Positions 12,201 to 40,400 of a stretch of DNA of 64,000 bases are shown here, piece by piece. The DNA is from Ciona savignyi (taxonomy: Eukaryota > Chordata > Ascidiacea > Phlebobranchia > Cionidae): the NCBI GenBank assembly GCA_000149265.1, contig CH003217.1, forward strand, positions 170,526 to 234,525. Direction: 5' to 3'. The notes below the pieces were generated by a model. That model did not search any database. It saw nothing but the letters and a program-made list of their open reading frames with translations, and was not told where the DNA came from. A program made the position numbers and the translations under genes. The stretch's first letter is position 1, and every line of letters begins with the position of its first letter.

Positions 12201-14277
12201 TCTTAAGACTCACACATCTCCATGCATTAACTCATTCCAGGTTATTAGAGATTAATTCAAACCAACCATCCACAGGTGCGGCATTCCTGGCAATGGTCAA
12301 CTACCTGAAGTCATTCCAAAGCAACAACTCCAGCAACTCCGGCAAATCACTTGCTTCGTTCTCATCTCTTCGTTCCTTGGTTTCACCATATATCAACAAG
12401 GTAAGTTTTGTGGGAAAAACTAAAAAGAGGAGGGAGAAAAACTGCTTATTAAATAAAAATTATAATATTATGGTTAGTGTTTAGGCTGGTGTAAAGTAAG
12501 TTTTAGTTCTGGGGTTGATTAGTGTTTAGGGCAGGCTAGAATTGGTTTTCGTACTTTTATGGAGCAAAAGTGTTGCCCAGGTTTGCTCATGTCTGGCATG
12601 TAAGCTTATTTTTTTTAGTTTTCACCGGTGGTGATTTTTTTATTTCCAAATTTAAAACTAACCAGTATGGCAGTACTTAATCGCAACCAGTTTACATAAG
12701 GAAATAGTTAGCGGAATTAGTAAAACCTCCAAGACCAGCTTTAATTTTGGTACTTCAGAATTGCCGTGCTTCTATTTAAATCTAAAAGCATAATTAGTAA
12801 AAGGTAAGGGGCAAGTGGCCACCCAAATTTTTGAATCTACCCATTCAAAATTAATTGGTCATAAGAGAAGAAAAGTAAATTTTCAAGATTCCCCTTTCTG
12901 TTGATTTATATGGGTCAAATTACTTAGTAGCCGCCTACATATGAGTGTCCCATCCCACAGTATTTCTAACGCATTGTGTTTAAGTAGGTAAGGCTTCAAG
13001 TAGGTTTTTGGTTTTGTGATGCAGTGATAATGCTAAGCCCTTTTACCTTATTTCCTTAAAAGTTAATAAGTAATGTTTTCCAAGGTATTCCTGATGCGTA
13101 GTTTCGACATTCCTTACCTCAACCTGACCGGTCCCGATTTAACGCCGAGTCGGGACCACGTATTCCACGTCGAGTTCCCCTCTGTGTGGAAATCGAGCGA
13201 CCTTCGTCAGCTCTTTACCCCTGTGGGGCAGATCCACATTTCATGGATCAACGAGACTCAATGTTGGGTGGGACTGCACAACAAAACCCAGGTTTGTGAT
13301 TATTTAAGTTTGACTTTTTCGTGTTTTATTGACCTCTTTTGGTGTTTTATTGACCTTTTTGGTGTTTTATTGACCCTTTTCATGTTTTATTGACCTTTTT
13401 TCCTGTTTTATTGACCTTTTTTCATGTTTAATGACATGTTTCATGTTTTATTAACATTTTTCGTGTTTTATTGACCTTGTTTTATGTTTTATTACCATTT
13501 TTCGTGTTTTATTGCCGTTACTTCAGTTTGACCTAATATTTATGTTTTATGGCAGTAAATGGGAAAACTCCGGCATAATTTATCACAAGGTAATCAGATT
13601 GCACCCTTTATCACAAGGTAATCAGATTGCACCACCGTAGTGCCTTGCCCAAGGACTCAACTGACTAGTAGATTATCTTGTGCTCAATCCGATGGCCAGA
13701 ACTAATACCTTGTGTTAAAAAATATTGTCAGCGTAAGGTTTGAACCCTACTTCTGCCATATAAGGCCCCTGGTCCTATCCTTTGGACCACGCAGCCGGTT
13801 AATGTCAATAATCCGTTTATTTTACAGACCAAAAATGTTAAGAATCTCATTAAAGTCGGGTCGTACGACACTTTCCGATTACGCACGTACAAAGAATACC
13901 AGTCGGATGCGTCGCAACGTTTGCCCGTCGCCACCAACGGACTAAAATCGCCCCCGTTGCGCCCAACCTCCGCTACCCCATCGTTCATAAACATTGTTGA
14001 AGCCGCCAAAATAGCGGATCCGTCAGACGCGTCCGTTACGCCGACGCAACGGAAGCGTCCGCAATCAGAAGTCGAGTCGCCTCCGACGTCGGCCGTCGAC
14101 GACTGCGACGAACCGACAGTGAAAAAGCAGCGCTCGATAGAAGACTGCTCCACTGCCTCTCTATCGCCACCCAGCGGCTCACCGGACACTGCCATCGAAC
14201 CACTCACCTCGAGCGTCAAAATGGCGGTCGAAATAAAAGACGCACCAACGGGGTTCGCGGTCCCGGACGACTGGTGA
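6222..14277 (+). CDS. PARN: PARN, poly(A)-specific ribonuclease, ten exons
   Basis: Deadenylase that removes mRNA poly(A) tails and trims non-coding RNA ends. Exons: 6222-6420, 7003-7108, 7618-7787, 9152-9321, 9925-10116, 10525-10714, 11288-11447, 12276-12400, 13085-13291, 13828-14277; about 655 codons, near the human length of 639. DEDD-type catalytic residues are present: IDGEFTGL in exon 1 (Asp, Glu), LDTKLM in exon 6 (Asp), [12 protein letters not shown] type motif in exon 7 (His, Asp). The C-terminus ends VPDDW, matching the vertebrate VPDTW end. Nine junctions keep phase or nearly so, but exon 3 to exon 4 as listed is out of phase by one base. A frame-consistent alternative uses donor 7773 and acceptor 9178, giving a QST-PASKG junction; a missed microexon is also possible. 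The start ATG is the first in frame with the family N-terminus (MDITRDNF versus MEIIRSNF). Confidence 0.95.
8472..8651 (+). pseudogene. piggyBac transposase N-terminal remnant
   Basis: About 59 codons from an ATG. The reading [19 protein letters not shown] followed by a serine-rich acidic stretch matches the acidic N-terminal style of piggyBac/PGBD transposases (eEAl.LL.dSDS). The frame closes soon after and no DDD catalytic core follows inside the element, so it is a fragment. It may help internal-deletion copies be recognised, but it cannot transpose anything itself. Confidence 0.65.
8832..8859. promoter_or_regulatory. two perfect CRE palindromes inside the piggyBac copy
   Basis: TGACGTCA at 8832-8839 and again at 8852-8859, start to start 20 bases, about two helical turns. 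Both are perfect 8-base palindromes. They may be host-factor sites or subterminal transposase sites; function is inferred. Confidence 0.5.
9560..9860. repeat. tandem duplication in PARN intron 4
   Basis: A segment containing the phrase CATATTAAATAAAATGTTGA followed by GGTGTCT appears near 9611 and again near 9788, with a weaker third match near 9380. Period is about 178 bases. Confidence 0.6.
10715..11000. repeat. PARN intron 6 duplication with decoy donor
   Basis: The exon 6 end and donor (TTCCTTTTAGG then GTGGGT, 10715) recur as ATGCTTTCCTTTAGGGTGGG near 10973-10991. Between them is a degenerate tandem of TTTTTTGCCATTTTTTGTAAA-like units of about 27-30 bases. Confidence 0.6.
13310..13520. 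repeat. degenerate minisatellite in PARN intron 9
   Basis: At least eight degenerate copies of GTGTTTTATTGACCTTTTT or close variants, period about 20-27 bases, beginning just after the exon 9 donor. Confidence 0.75.
13733..13802 (-). repeat. tRNA-like sequence (Arg-type SINE head or tRNA pseudogene)
   Basis: Read on the minus strand: GCGTGGTCCAAAGGATAGG (A-box-like) and then GGTTCAAACC, a near-perfect B box, with about the spacing of a tRNA. The arms do not pair well enough for a working tRNA. It differs from the two SINE families named elsewhere here. Confidence 0.5.
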
Positions 14278-14299
14278 TAATACTGCAGTTTTGTACGAA

Positions 14300-14305
14300 A
14301 ATAAA
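14300..14305 (+). terminator. PARN polyadenylation signal
   Basis: AATAAA 23 bases after the PARN stop codon, giving a very short 3' UTR. The convergent claudin stop codon is only about 290 bases away. Confidence 0.7.
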
Positions 14306-14597
14306 CGAGGGCGATTTATAAAAAAACACCTCACTCACAATGAAAAAATTTGTATTTCTGTCTAGGAGTTAGTTTAACGTATTACAGTTCGGTTAACGTT
14401 ATTATACAGTTTTCAAACATTATGCCTGCAAAGCTATGTAAAATCAAGTTGCTTACATTAAAACAGTAGGATACAGGTAAACAATAGAACTGGGCTCAAA
14501 ATATTTTGATTTGCTAATCCAGCGTAAAGACGTTATCATAATTCTTGGAAATAGTGGTTTAGTGTGCATGAATTATAAACACCGAATATAGATCGAC

Positions 14598-16691
14598 TTA
14601 AATGTACTCTTGGACCGGTTTGTTGAACTTTGGAAAGTTCGGGACGTAAGGCCTGCTTCCAAGTCTGAGTGTCGGATTATCATCTTGGTAGTCGGACGAG
14701 GAACAGGCTCCACATAGAACAGCTATGTAGCAGAATGACGTAGCAGCGAATGCAATGTACAGTGCTTCCCCAAACCTGTAGCAGCGGTATGGAGGATAGG
14801 ATTGTGTGTAATATTTAAGTGTAACGGGTAACACTAAAGGCTGTGGGGGTAATGCTCATTTAGAGTATAGAAACTAGTTCTATGACGTATCTTAAAATCA
14901 GAACTAACCCAAATGCAATTTTCTTTTTTTAATAAGCTGTCCCCCCTACCTATATTTTTTTACCGGGCCAAGATTCGAATCCATGATGGGCTTTTCACTA
15001 AGAACGTTTTTAATTTCCGACCGTAAATTTAATCACCGCAAGTACAAAACAATCACCGTCGTTAAAACACGGGCCTTTGTCTAAGTGTAATTTTTTATAA
15101 ACATTTATTTATTTCATTTTTTATGTGGGTTTAGCGGCCAATAAATCAGAGGTCCTGTTTTGTGTTTTCATCGTGGAAACCAAAAATAAAATAAACTAAA
15201 ATACCACATTCCTAAAGAATATACCTCATACATTGACCCTTGTTGAATTTCTGGCCATTTCGCTGCTGTTGTGCGCATATATGAAACTCTGATGCAGTTT
15301 GTATCGCCGACCACAGGGTTATCACGGTAGCCGATATCGCCGAAAGTACAAACAGCAGAACCGACAACTTGTACACTCGCCGCTTAACTTGGTGTTCATC
15401 GGATAGTACAGTAGAGCAATTCATACCTGAAGTATCGTGTTTGATTCAGAATTGTGTTTTTTACTATTTTAGTTCGTTTGGCCAGTTAGCTCTGAATAAA
15501 ATAGCAAAAGATTCATGTTTATGCCGAGAAGGAGTAAAGACAGTTATTGTATAGCTATTATCCGATTACTTCGCGCCCATCTTTGGGTTACCGCAGTTAT
15601 TGCAGTGTCTAACCAGCGGCTTGTTTCGATCTCACGACCATTAGCTAAAACTCTTACCGATTAAGACGGCCGAACAATGCGTTTTTTACCGGGCCCAGTT
15701 TCGAACCTATAATAGGCTTAAGAATTTATAGTTTTCTAGCTTTTGATTACATGTATCGGTCTATTTAGCCATCTGGCCACAATGCTAGAACATTTTTAAC
15801 GTGCCTCAAGCCGATATAATTTATAACCCAACATAGCAACCGACTGGTTGCAATCTAGTTTAAGCTAACCGGCAGAACATGTAAGTCTGGACAAAAGTTA
15901 TAAAAAGCACCTGCGAGAGCCACGAACACTGCAAGGCCAGAGCATCCGATGGCGATAATCATCAACATCCGTCCCATGATCAAGTAAGTGCTGAAACGTA
16001 AGAAGAAATCGCCAAAGCCGTCACAATGCCATTCCCCTGTGGTGTAGCTGGGGACGAGAAATTGATCAGTTGGTCGCAAGTCACCTCAATGGGTGGTATG
16101 GGACGCTCTTAAAACTTACTATTCTCGTGTTTTAGTTGTCTTGCCGGACAATTACACGGAATTCGAATAGGTAATACACCTAATAATAGTCACCCTGAAA
16201 ATTAAAAATAATTTCGCGAAATACACTACAAAAATCAGTTACTGGTTCCGGTACCCCGACAGGTAGCACACGATTGATGAGTTGGTGGTGCTGGTATATT
16301 AAGCGGTTAAGATATACAAAAATTTACACCAGGGGGTTAGGATATAGAAAACTCACATATATATATATGTGTGTACGACAGTGCAGGACACGTTTATTAC
16401 GAGCTGTCCTGCCAAAAGTGGACAGCTCAACTGCTGGACAGCGAACACGCTACCTTATGGTAGGCCTGTTACAAAGATATATTAACGCCATTTCCCTACT
16501 TAAGTTTAGATTCCTTACCCTATGCACTCCTTCCAGAAACCGTCGATATGAGTCCAACTTTTCGACATTGATTTCCCTGGACCGCCAGGGTCGCTGTTTC
16601 GCCAATCAGCGCGTAACAGTGCAGCAGTCTGAAGGCAGGTACTTGCAAGTCCAAACACCACCCCGACAACCTGTTTAAAGTTTTCTGACAT
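14598..16691 (-). CDS. claudin, four-exon tight-junction membrane protein
   Basis: Exons on the minus strand: 16691-16519, 16047-15911, 15426-15225, 14775-14598; 690 bases, 229 residues, normal for a claudin. All phases agree. The first extracellular loop shows the claudin signature: a WRNS start, then DGFWKEC (the GLW-x2-C motif) and, nine residues on, GEWHC. Four membrane segments are visible: residues about 7-25 (VVGVVFGLAS), exon 2 (MLMIIAIGCSGLAVFVALAG), exon 3 (LSVLLFVLSAISATVITLW) and exon 4 (ALYIAFAATSFCYIAVLCGA). The exon 2 to 3 join reads ALAGMNC, as in vertebrate VGMKC. The C-terminus VQEYI resembles the usual PDZ-binding tail. Donor of exon 2 (GTGCTT) is weak but is the only phase-consistent choice. 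It is convergent with PARN. Confidence 0.9.
14958..15050 (-). repeat. tRNA-derived SINE fragment, family 2
   Basis: Minus-strand B-box-like end (ATTCGAATC within TTTACCGGGCCAAGATTCG on the plus strand) in claudin intron 3. Related fragments lie at 15686-15780, 39343-39440 and several places in 43.2-44.3 kb. Confidence 0.5.
15560..15785 (-). repeat. SINE fragments in claudin intron 2
   Basis: 15560-15685 resembles the body of SINE family 1 (CGCGCCCATCTTTGGGTTACC phrase, 3' end missing). 15686-15780 is a family 2 unit, with GGTTCGAAACTGGGCCCGG on the minus strand and an A-box-like TGTGGCCAGATGGCTAAAT upstream of it. Confidence 0.55.
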
Positions 16692-18223
16692 CGTACAGAT
16701 CTGTGCCTAATTTGCGACTGATTCGTTTGGCGTCGTTGCTTTAAGGAAATCGGGAATATTCAATCCGCGACTATAGTGATTTCCAAAGATGGCTAATTTA
16801 GTCACAAAGTCCACTCCAAAAACTTAAGGTAAATTTTGAAATAACTTTCAAGTTTAGTTTCCAATGAAAAAATAACATTTATTCTATCAAGTGTCTATTG
16901 ATATTTCACTGTTGTTATAGACTCACGTCTTTTAATCATAAGTAAACCGCAGCGTGTGGCGAGCTTTTCTTTTCCTTTTCCAATTTAGTTGCCAAAGCAA
17001 CGGCTTTACTAATTTAAAAACATCGACAAGCATTTGGAGAAATGAGGTTCAACAAGAACATTTTACTAAGATTTGTAAAATGCGCAGTGTGATATTTGGG
17101 TATATTACAATGAACTTCGTTGATGCTATGGTCGCATGACAATAGTTAATTTAATTTACATCATTCAAAAAAGAAGAAACGTTCCTAATTTAATTTTCAC
17201 GTGTCTGGTAATACAGCGCCCCATTTTACGAAATAAAATACAGCGCCCTCTGTACAACATGTTGTGCAATTTCTATGTTCAAAAGCACAACAGTAGAGAT
17301 CACGAATTCACTATTTGGATTAATCGTTAAGTGTTGTAGAAGTCTTGAGTGTGTATTAAGTACGTCGTACTCCAATATAAAGACTGTAATAAGAAGGCAT
17401 GTATCATTCGAATTATGATAATTAACATACACATTGCAAATTAAATACCGGTACGGAGTATTTATGCATCATTACTCTTCGGCGATTAACATAGGTCATA
17501 GGGTGCCTCTAAATACTACAGGACCGCTTGGATCACTTAGATTGCTATGGAAAGTAATTCTAACCCTGTCCCAAACACTAATCACATCCCCAGAACTAAC
17601 TTTAACCCCAACCCTAACGTTATTATCATGGCTTTTGTAATTACGAAGTATAGTAAGCGCTCCACGCGATCCAAGCGCTCCAAGCGATTTATGCGCGCCA
17701 AGCGGTCCTGTAGTATTTAGAGGTACCGATTAACATATAGCCAAAACAGTTTTTGTTAATTATTAATTAGCTTAACAATACACACAAACCCAAGATTTTC
17801 CATTTTAGACTCTTAATCGTTTAACATACATGTGTATTGTGTAGTCTACCTTTTATTAAAGTAACTACACACTGTCCAATTGTAACACACATCAATAACT
17901 GCATTGATTGTTTGTAAACTTATTAAATTAGGGGTGGGCAACTTCTTTAGTCGGCGGGCAAGGTGTGGGAAAATAAAGTCCTTGGTGGGCCAGATTATTA
18001 CATGAATAGTATTTAATACCTTAACTACAGGGTATGGTTAGATACAGTCTGTGGGCCGGTCAAAATCCCTACCTGTCTTAAATCAAGGTGTAAGTGGTTT
18101 TTATGTACCACAACATGCTCACGGGTACTTTATTTTCCAGGTGGTCTTTGTAGGATCACATATTTTATACTATTTCTGTGTGGATTAATTTTCCATAGAG
18201 GCTGAGGAAATCGAAAGGCTCAG
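16692..18223. other. intergenic region between divergent claudin and POLR2B
   Basis: No coding exon recognised. It should contain both promoters. It holds one clear inverted-repeat element (17494-17727); the open frames here are short and lack splice or similarity support. Confidence 0.6.
17494..17727. mobile_element. MITE-like element A with target duplication
   Basis: Terminal inverted repeats: CCTCTAAATACTACAGGACC near 17505 and its complement GGTCCTGTAGTATTTAGAGG near 17704-17723. A 10-base direct repeat GATTAACATA flanks it (17484-17493 and 17728-17737), as expected for a target-site duplication. The centre holds a short tandem of CCAAGCGNTCC units. No coding capacity. Confidence 0.75.
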
Positions 18224-35589
<17,366 letters not shown>

Positions 35590-35675
35590 ATCCCCTGTGT
35601 AACAGCGCCAGACCTGCGCCACCACAAACTGCCACCATCGATTATCAGTCTTTCTGCAAGTGCCACGAACTCTTT

Positions 35676-35681
35676 AATAAA
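35676..35681 (+). terminator. POLR2B polyadenylation signal
   Basis: AATAAA 87 bases after the POLR2B stop codon. Confidence 0.65.
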
Positions 35682-35754
35682 ACAATTGTGTACAATGATC
35701 GCGAGCGTTTTATCGCCGATTAAAACAAGATATTCGTATTATTGTCCATGTTTC

Positions 35755-35840
35755 GTCGGTTAGCTCCGTGGTAACGCGTCCCACCGCCAGACAAAAGGTT
35801 ATGGCTACAAAACCTGCCGCTGGCTAGTCGCATGTGTTAA
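35755..35840 (+). repeat. tRNA-like SINE head fragment
   Basis: GTCGGTTAGCTCCGTGGTAA looks like a tRNA D-arm/A-box region, and GCTACAAAACCTGCCGCTGG resembles the region after the family 1 B box. Lies just beyond the POLR2B 3' end. Confidence 0.4.
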
Positions 35841-35902
35841 GCAATTATTGGAAGAAGTTTGTGAGCTTATGGTTGGACCAAAACTGTATGTGGGTTCATG
35901 GG

Positions 35903-36185
35903 TTTGTCCGGCCGGTTAGTCTGGCAGTTTAGGGCGTCGCCTTTCAATCGGAAGGTTGCAGATGCGAAAATGGTCGCTAGGTGGGTTGTGTCCTTTGGCA
36001 ACGGATATTTCCTAAATCCAGCGAATGAATGAGTTTTGCCAAATTGAAGGAACGTATCTATCATATACAATCATACTGCAATATCTCCGGTAACCCGACG
36101 GTGGGCGCGAGGTGATATGACGATTGCCCGTGTGTTACCCCCTTGGTTTTTCCATTCACGGGGATAAACATAAATATCCTATCAC
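35903..36185 (+). repeat. SINE family 1, full length
   Basis: Head GGTTAGTCTGGCAGTTTAGG with A box, mutated B box (GCAGATGCGAAAATGG), full body and tail ending CATAAATATCCTATC. Near-intact relative of the 24.7 kb copy. Confidence 0.82.
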
Positions 36186-37484
36186 ACACCGTCCTCGTAT
36201 CTACCACCCTGTTATAGCTCCAGTAACTCAACTTTGGGCAACTGGTTATCTAATAAATAGGCGTGCTTTACGCTACCTGGGTATCTGCACGTATGAAAAC
36301 AACAAGAAAAAGGAATGAAAAAAAAGTTTACATTTAAAACAACGGTTGCACACATTCTGAGTGCTGGAACTATTGCTGCGAAATGTCTTCTCTCTTCGGT
36401 ATGACTTTGAATAAACCAATTACAGTAACCGTGTTCATACAATAATTCTTTTTGTTATCGTGTGGTAGTGACGCAGTCGTGCTACCCCAAATAGATACAC
36501 AATTAGGAGTAAAATATTCCGTGCTTTAAACCAGTAAGTTTCTAGGCGCGTGCGACACATCTACGCAATGGTGAAGATCGAATAAAATCATAATTCGGCG
36601 TAAATCTTGCTCCTCTTACAGCTGAAAAACAACACGACAGTGGAAAGGTTGTGGGGACGAAGCAAGCTGCTATCTGTTCGATTTCTACGAAAAATGTCAT
36701 ACTGACGAGCCCATAATGATTTCGAAACATAGCCCATCATGATTTTTAAACATTTAAAAAATAAAAAAAAGTTGCATAACAATATTTATAGAGAAGGGCT
36801 CTGTGACAAAATTGCTCAAGCCAAAACCGTCATTAGAAACCCCGCCATCAAAAGACGTGCAGAAGACCATTAGTTTGCACCCAAAATAATTCTGTACCGG
36901 TTTGTTTATTACGTAGATTATTCGAACTACGTAGCTTAAATAGCTACGACGAAAACAGGCGGTCTGTGCATATTTGTGGTGGCACACCGCATAGAGATCT
37001 GATCTGCATTCTCAATCACACATTGCTGTGTACTGTACATACAACTGCCTGTGTGCCCTTTGCGCATACCAATCGATTGGCTGCGATAAACCGGTGACCT
37101 AAAACTCGATACATTTAGCTCCGATATAACACGTTCGCATAAAACAATTAAGGGAAATGTCAAGAGTGCATAGTCTGATAAACACCGGTGTAAACGTGAT
37201 GACAAACACTAATGCGTTTGGTACAGTTGGTAATAATGCACCTCATTACGACGTCGAATCAGCGATTTGTTTACGTCAAATTAAAGATGAGATCGGCCCA
37301 CGCTGCGCAGGCAATCCATGTCTTACTTGTTTTCCGTGGTGCAATGCGTTTCTCCCAGCTCTTGTTTAGCATCTTCAGTGGTTCAATTGAGGCCATAACG
37401 CAGCAAAATAGTGGCAATTAAACAGACTCGCATCAGCCTAGCGCTAGCCTCAAGGCAAGTCTGACCAAATAGCGTTTGACGGCC
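36186..37484. other. intergenic region between POLR2B and the bZIP gene
   Basis: No exon recognised. From about 36900 GC content rises and a CCAAT palindrome is present, consistent with the bZIP promoter. Confidence 0.5.
37069..37080. promoter_or_regulatory. palindromic double CCAAT box
   Basis: CCAATCGATTGG gives a CCAAT box on each strand. It lies about 400 bases upstream of the putative start of the XBP1-like gene. I checked for an ER-stress element (CCAAT, nine bases, CCACG) and it is not present in either orientation. Confidence 0.45.
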
Positions 37485-40400
37485 ATGTCTGAGGTGTAGG
37501 TGGTGTTGTGCCTTTCGGAGTTTTGTGTTTTAGCCTCGTAAACGCAGCGAATGTGTGCAGCAGCGGTCCGCCATAGCTTAGTAGTTGTGTGTATATAATA
37601 CAACGCAGGGTAATTGGTGAATTAAATCTGGAAGTATTAATACAAGTGCAAGTTGAATCGGTAACAGAACTCTATCAAAGTAATCATACACGCTTAGGTT
37701 AGCAGTAAAATATGTAACTAGATAATCAAGATAAACCAAGCAAGCGGAAACCAGTTTGCAGAATCAGTCATAAAACTAGGGTAAATGATCATACAAGCGT
37801 AGTATAATCTAGAAGATCAAATTTCATAGCAGCCCCTAAAGAAAATGTTTGTTTATTTATCTCCAGTTCGGTTTTATCAAGTCCAATCCGTCCACAGCAT
37901 AAACCACATAGATATTAAGTTCTACATTTTCTGGGATATGATCGGGGACAAGAAACGAAACCAGATGATTCACGACCAAGAGGAAGGGTGAGATATTCGA
38001 TTTGGCATTTGTAACCTGGTTTGCATGACTGACAACTAAACGGTGTAGAATGGGCAACACTAAAAGGAGGCTAAAAGGGAAGGAGGGAAACTGCTCACTA
38101 AAACTGTGTAAACTAATTTTAACACTTCCGTAAAAATTAACTTCAACCCAGCGCTGAACTCCAACACCATTTTAAAACTAACTATTATGCTCCAATCTTT
38201 ATTTTAGTGTGCGGTTTCCCTCCTTTAGTTTTCCCCGTGTTAAATAGGGCGAATTGAATAAATTGACTAAGGTTCGGGAATTCATTAGTTTAGTTGAGGA
38301 ATGTGAATCCCTTGATACTCTGAACATTATTGAACTGGTATAACCCGGTTGATGTATGGGCAATGTTTGGTGAATAGGCTAATAGTTCTTAAGTGTACTT
38401 AAAGTTCATAAATACACGCTAATGATTTGTGAATAGGCAGGCTTAATAGTGTATGAATGGACTAAAAGTTCATAAACGTTTTGGTTGATAAATAAGCTAA
38501 ATAGTTGATTTAACTTAAATGGAAAGACCCAGCGCATTTATTAATCTTCAAATGTTTGAAAACAGCGTATTCGAATCGCTATCCCAACCGATTCCTATAT
38601 TGATGGTTTTTTGAACAGTGGTACAGGTATTGCCTGTCCCGAAAACTTAGCCCAGTATAAAAATCCTGATATTGCATGTTGTTTATCATATAAAACAAAA
38701 ATAGCGATTTTTGTTAAAGCACAAATGAAAGTAATATTAGTTAAAAGTATTTTAATACCATCAATGTGCTTATGCAAAAACCACCGAAATGATTGTCCTG
38801 CTGTTATTTTAGTAAAACGTCGGAGGTAACCGTTTCATTAACCGCTGACGCAACGAAATAAAACGAGTCTTACTCGAGAGCTAGGTGGTTTTACAACTTA
38901 ACGAGAACCCCATTTCGGTAGTTTTCTTTTGGCCATAATTTTTCATTATATCGTTTACTTCAATGGAATATTCGGCACACTTACTTCATACGCATTTGTA
39001 GGGATACAAGAAAGGACTATACTTGTTAATACTGTAATTTTCGAATTAGTAAGGCCTTGCATAAAGTTTGAATAACTAATTCTTAATATTTTAAATTAGC
39101 CTCATTTTGACTTTACAATTTTGCATATTTGACGTACCAACAGAAATAATAAATACTTAACGCCATGACAATGGACAATAAAACCTCAGATTTTACAAGC
39201 CGGTTACTTATATAGGTATACTCGATACAACATTACCTAATCAGCAACAACTTTAATCTAAACAAAGCTGTAAATTACTTGAAGTGCAATAAAAACTTCA
39301 ACTCCAGTAGTGGCGACTTTTCATGTTTTTTATGTTTTTACCGGTTTCGAATCCGTTATGGGCTTTTTACTGGGCCGTTTAAATGGAGAAAGAGCTGTTT
39401 ATAAACCAGTCGGGCTAAGCATTCGACCACATCGGTTGCAACTTATAACGCAACCTAAATAAAATACCTTATACTAATTTTCCCGAAAACTGCAACTTAT
39501 ACGCATACCCGAAAGGTAATCTATTAAAATGTTTATGCGTAAAAATGCCGAATTATACTTACGGGTAACTATTATTCCATTACATTTCAATGTACATAGT
39601 TACCCGTGCTTTATACTTAGATATTACCCTGTGCAAAATGTGTTATTGCGCGTGTGTGTGAATTCCACACCATTTTCAGAACAATAAAATAGTAAAAAGT
39701 TAGTTAACGGATGCAGGGTATTAAATTGGGTCAATGCCAGAACGTATTAAACAAATATTACACTGTCTATACTTTATATTTTCTCTATATTACACTAACA
39801 ATGCTTGATTTCTCTATATTTCACTAACAATGCTTGATTTCTCTATATTTCACTAACAATGCTTGATTTCTCTATATTTCACTAACAATGCTTGATTTCT
39901 CTATAGTACACTCTCTATGCTTTAACTATATGCATATCCTATCATAACTTATATGTCCGAAGTCGTGTTGGCACAAACATTACGAAGCTGGTTGATTCGT
40001 GTGGGCGGGTTTTAATGCCTGTCGCCGTGTTTCCAGATATAAATGAATTGTTAGCGCGCCCGATCCATATACTACATTATACCATTTAAACAGCGCACCT
40101 TGTGTTATCTTATTTACGGGAATAAGCATAATAAGTCTTAACCTAACAGCACATTTTATGATATTCCAATATTTTATCGAGAGGTTTGTTTTCCTACGTT
40201 ATTTCATAACGTTTCAATTTGTTCTAATACTTAATATTCAACATTTACACTGATATTTCCTTAACGCGCTAATATTTCTGCAAATATCCCTTTAATGCAA
40301 CGATATTTTACCGATATTTTCCCTTTTCACGGACTACTGAAGTTTTATAAACTACTCGACCGATATTCCTTTAATATTTTTAAAGATCGGGCCAGTGTTC

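Noticed and set aside
13733..13802. Functional tRNA gene on the minus strand
   Set aside because: A and B boxes are recognisable but acceptor and anticodon stems do not pair, so it is called a SINE head or pseudogene.
13728..14219. 163-codon minus-strand frame
   Set aside because: Antisense to the last PARN exon; openness follows from the GC-rich coding strand.
16274..16678. 134-codon plus-strand frame
   Set aside because: It is antisense to claudin exon 1, which is strongly supported.
37157..37369. 70-codon frame as first exon of the bZIP gene
   Set aside because: No donor of the needed phase inside it; the 11-base exon at 37485 fits phase better, though it too is unproven.
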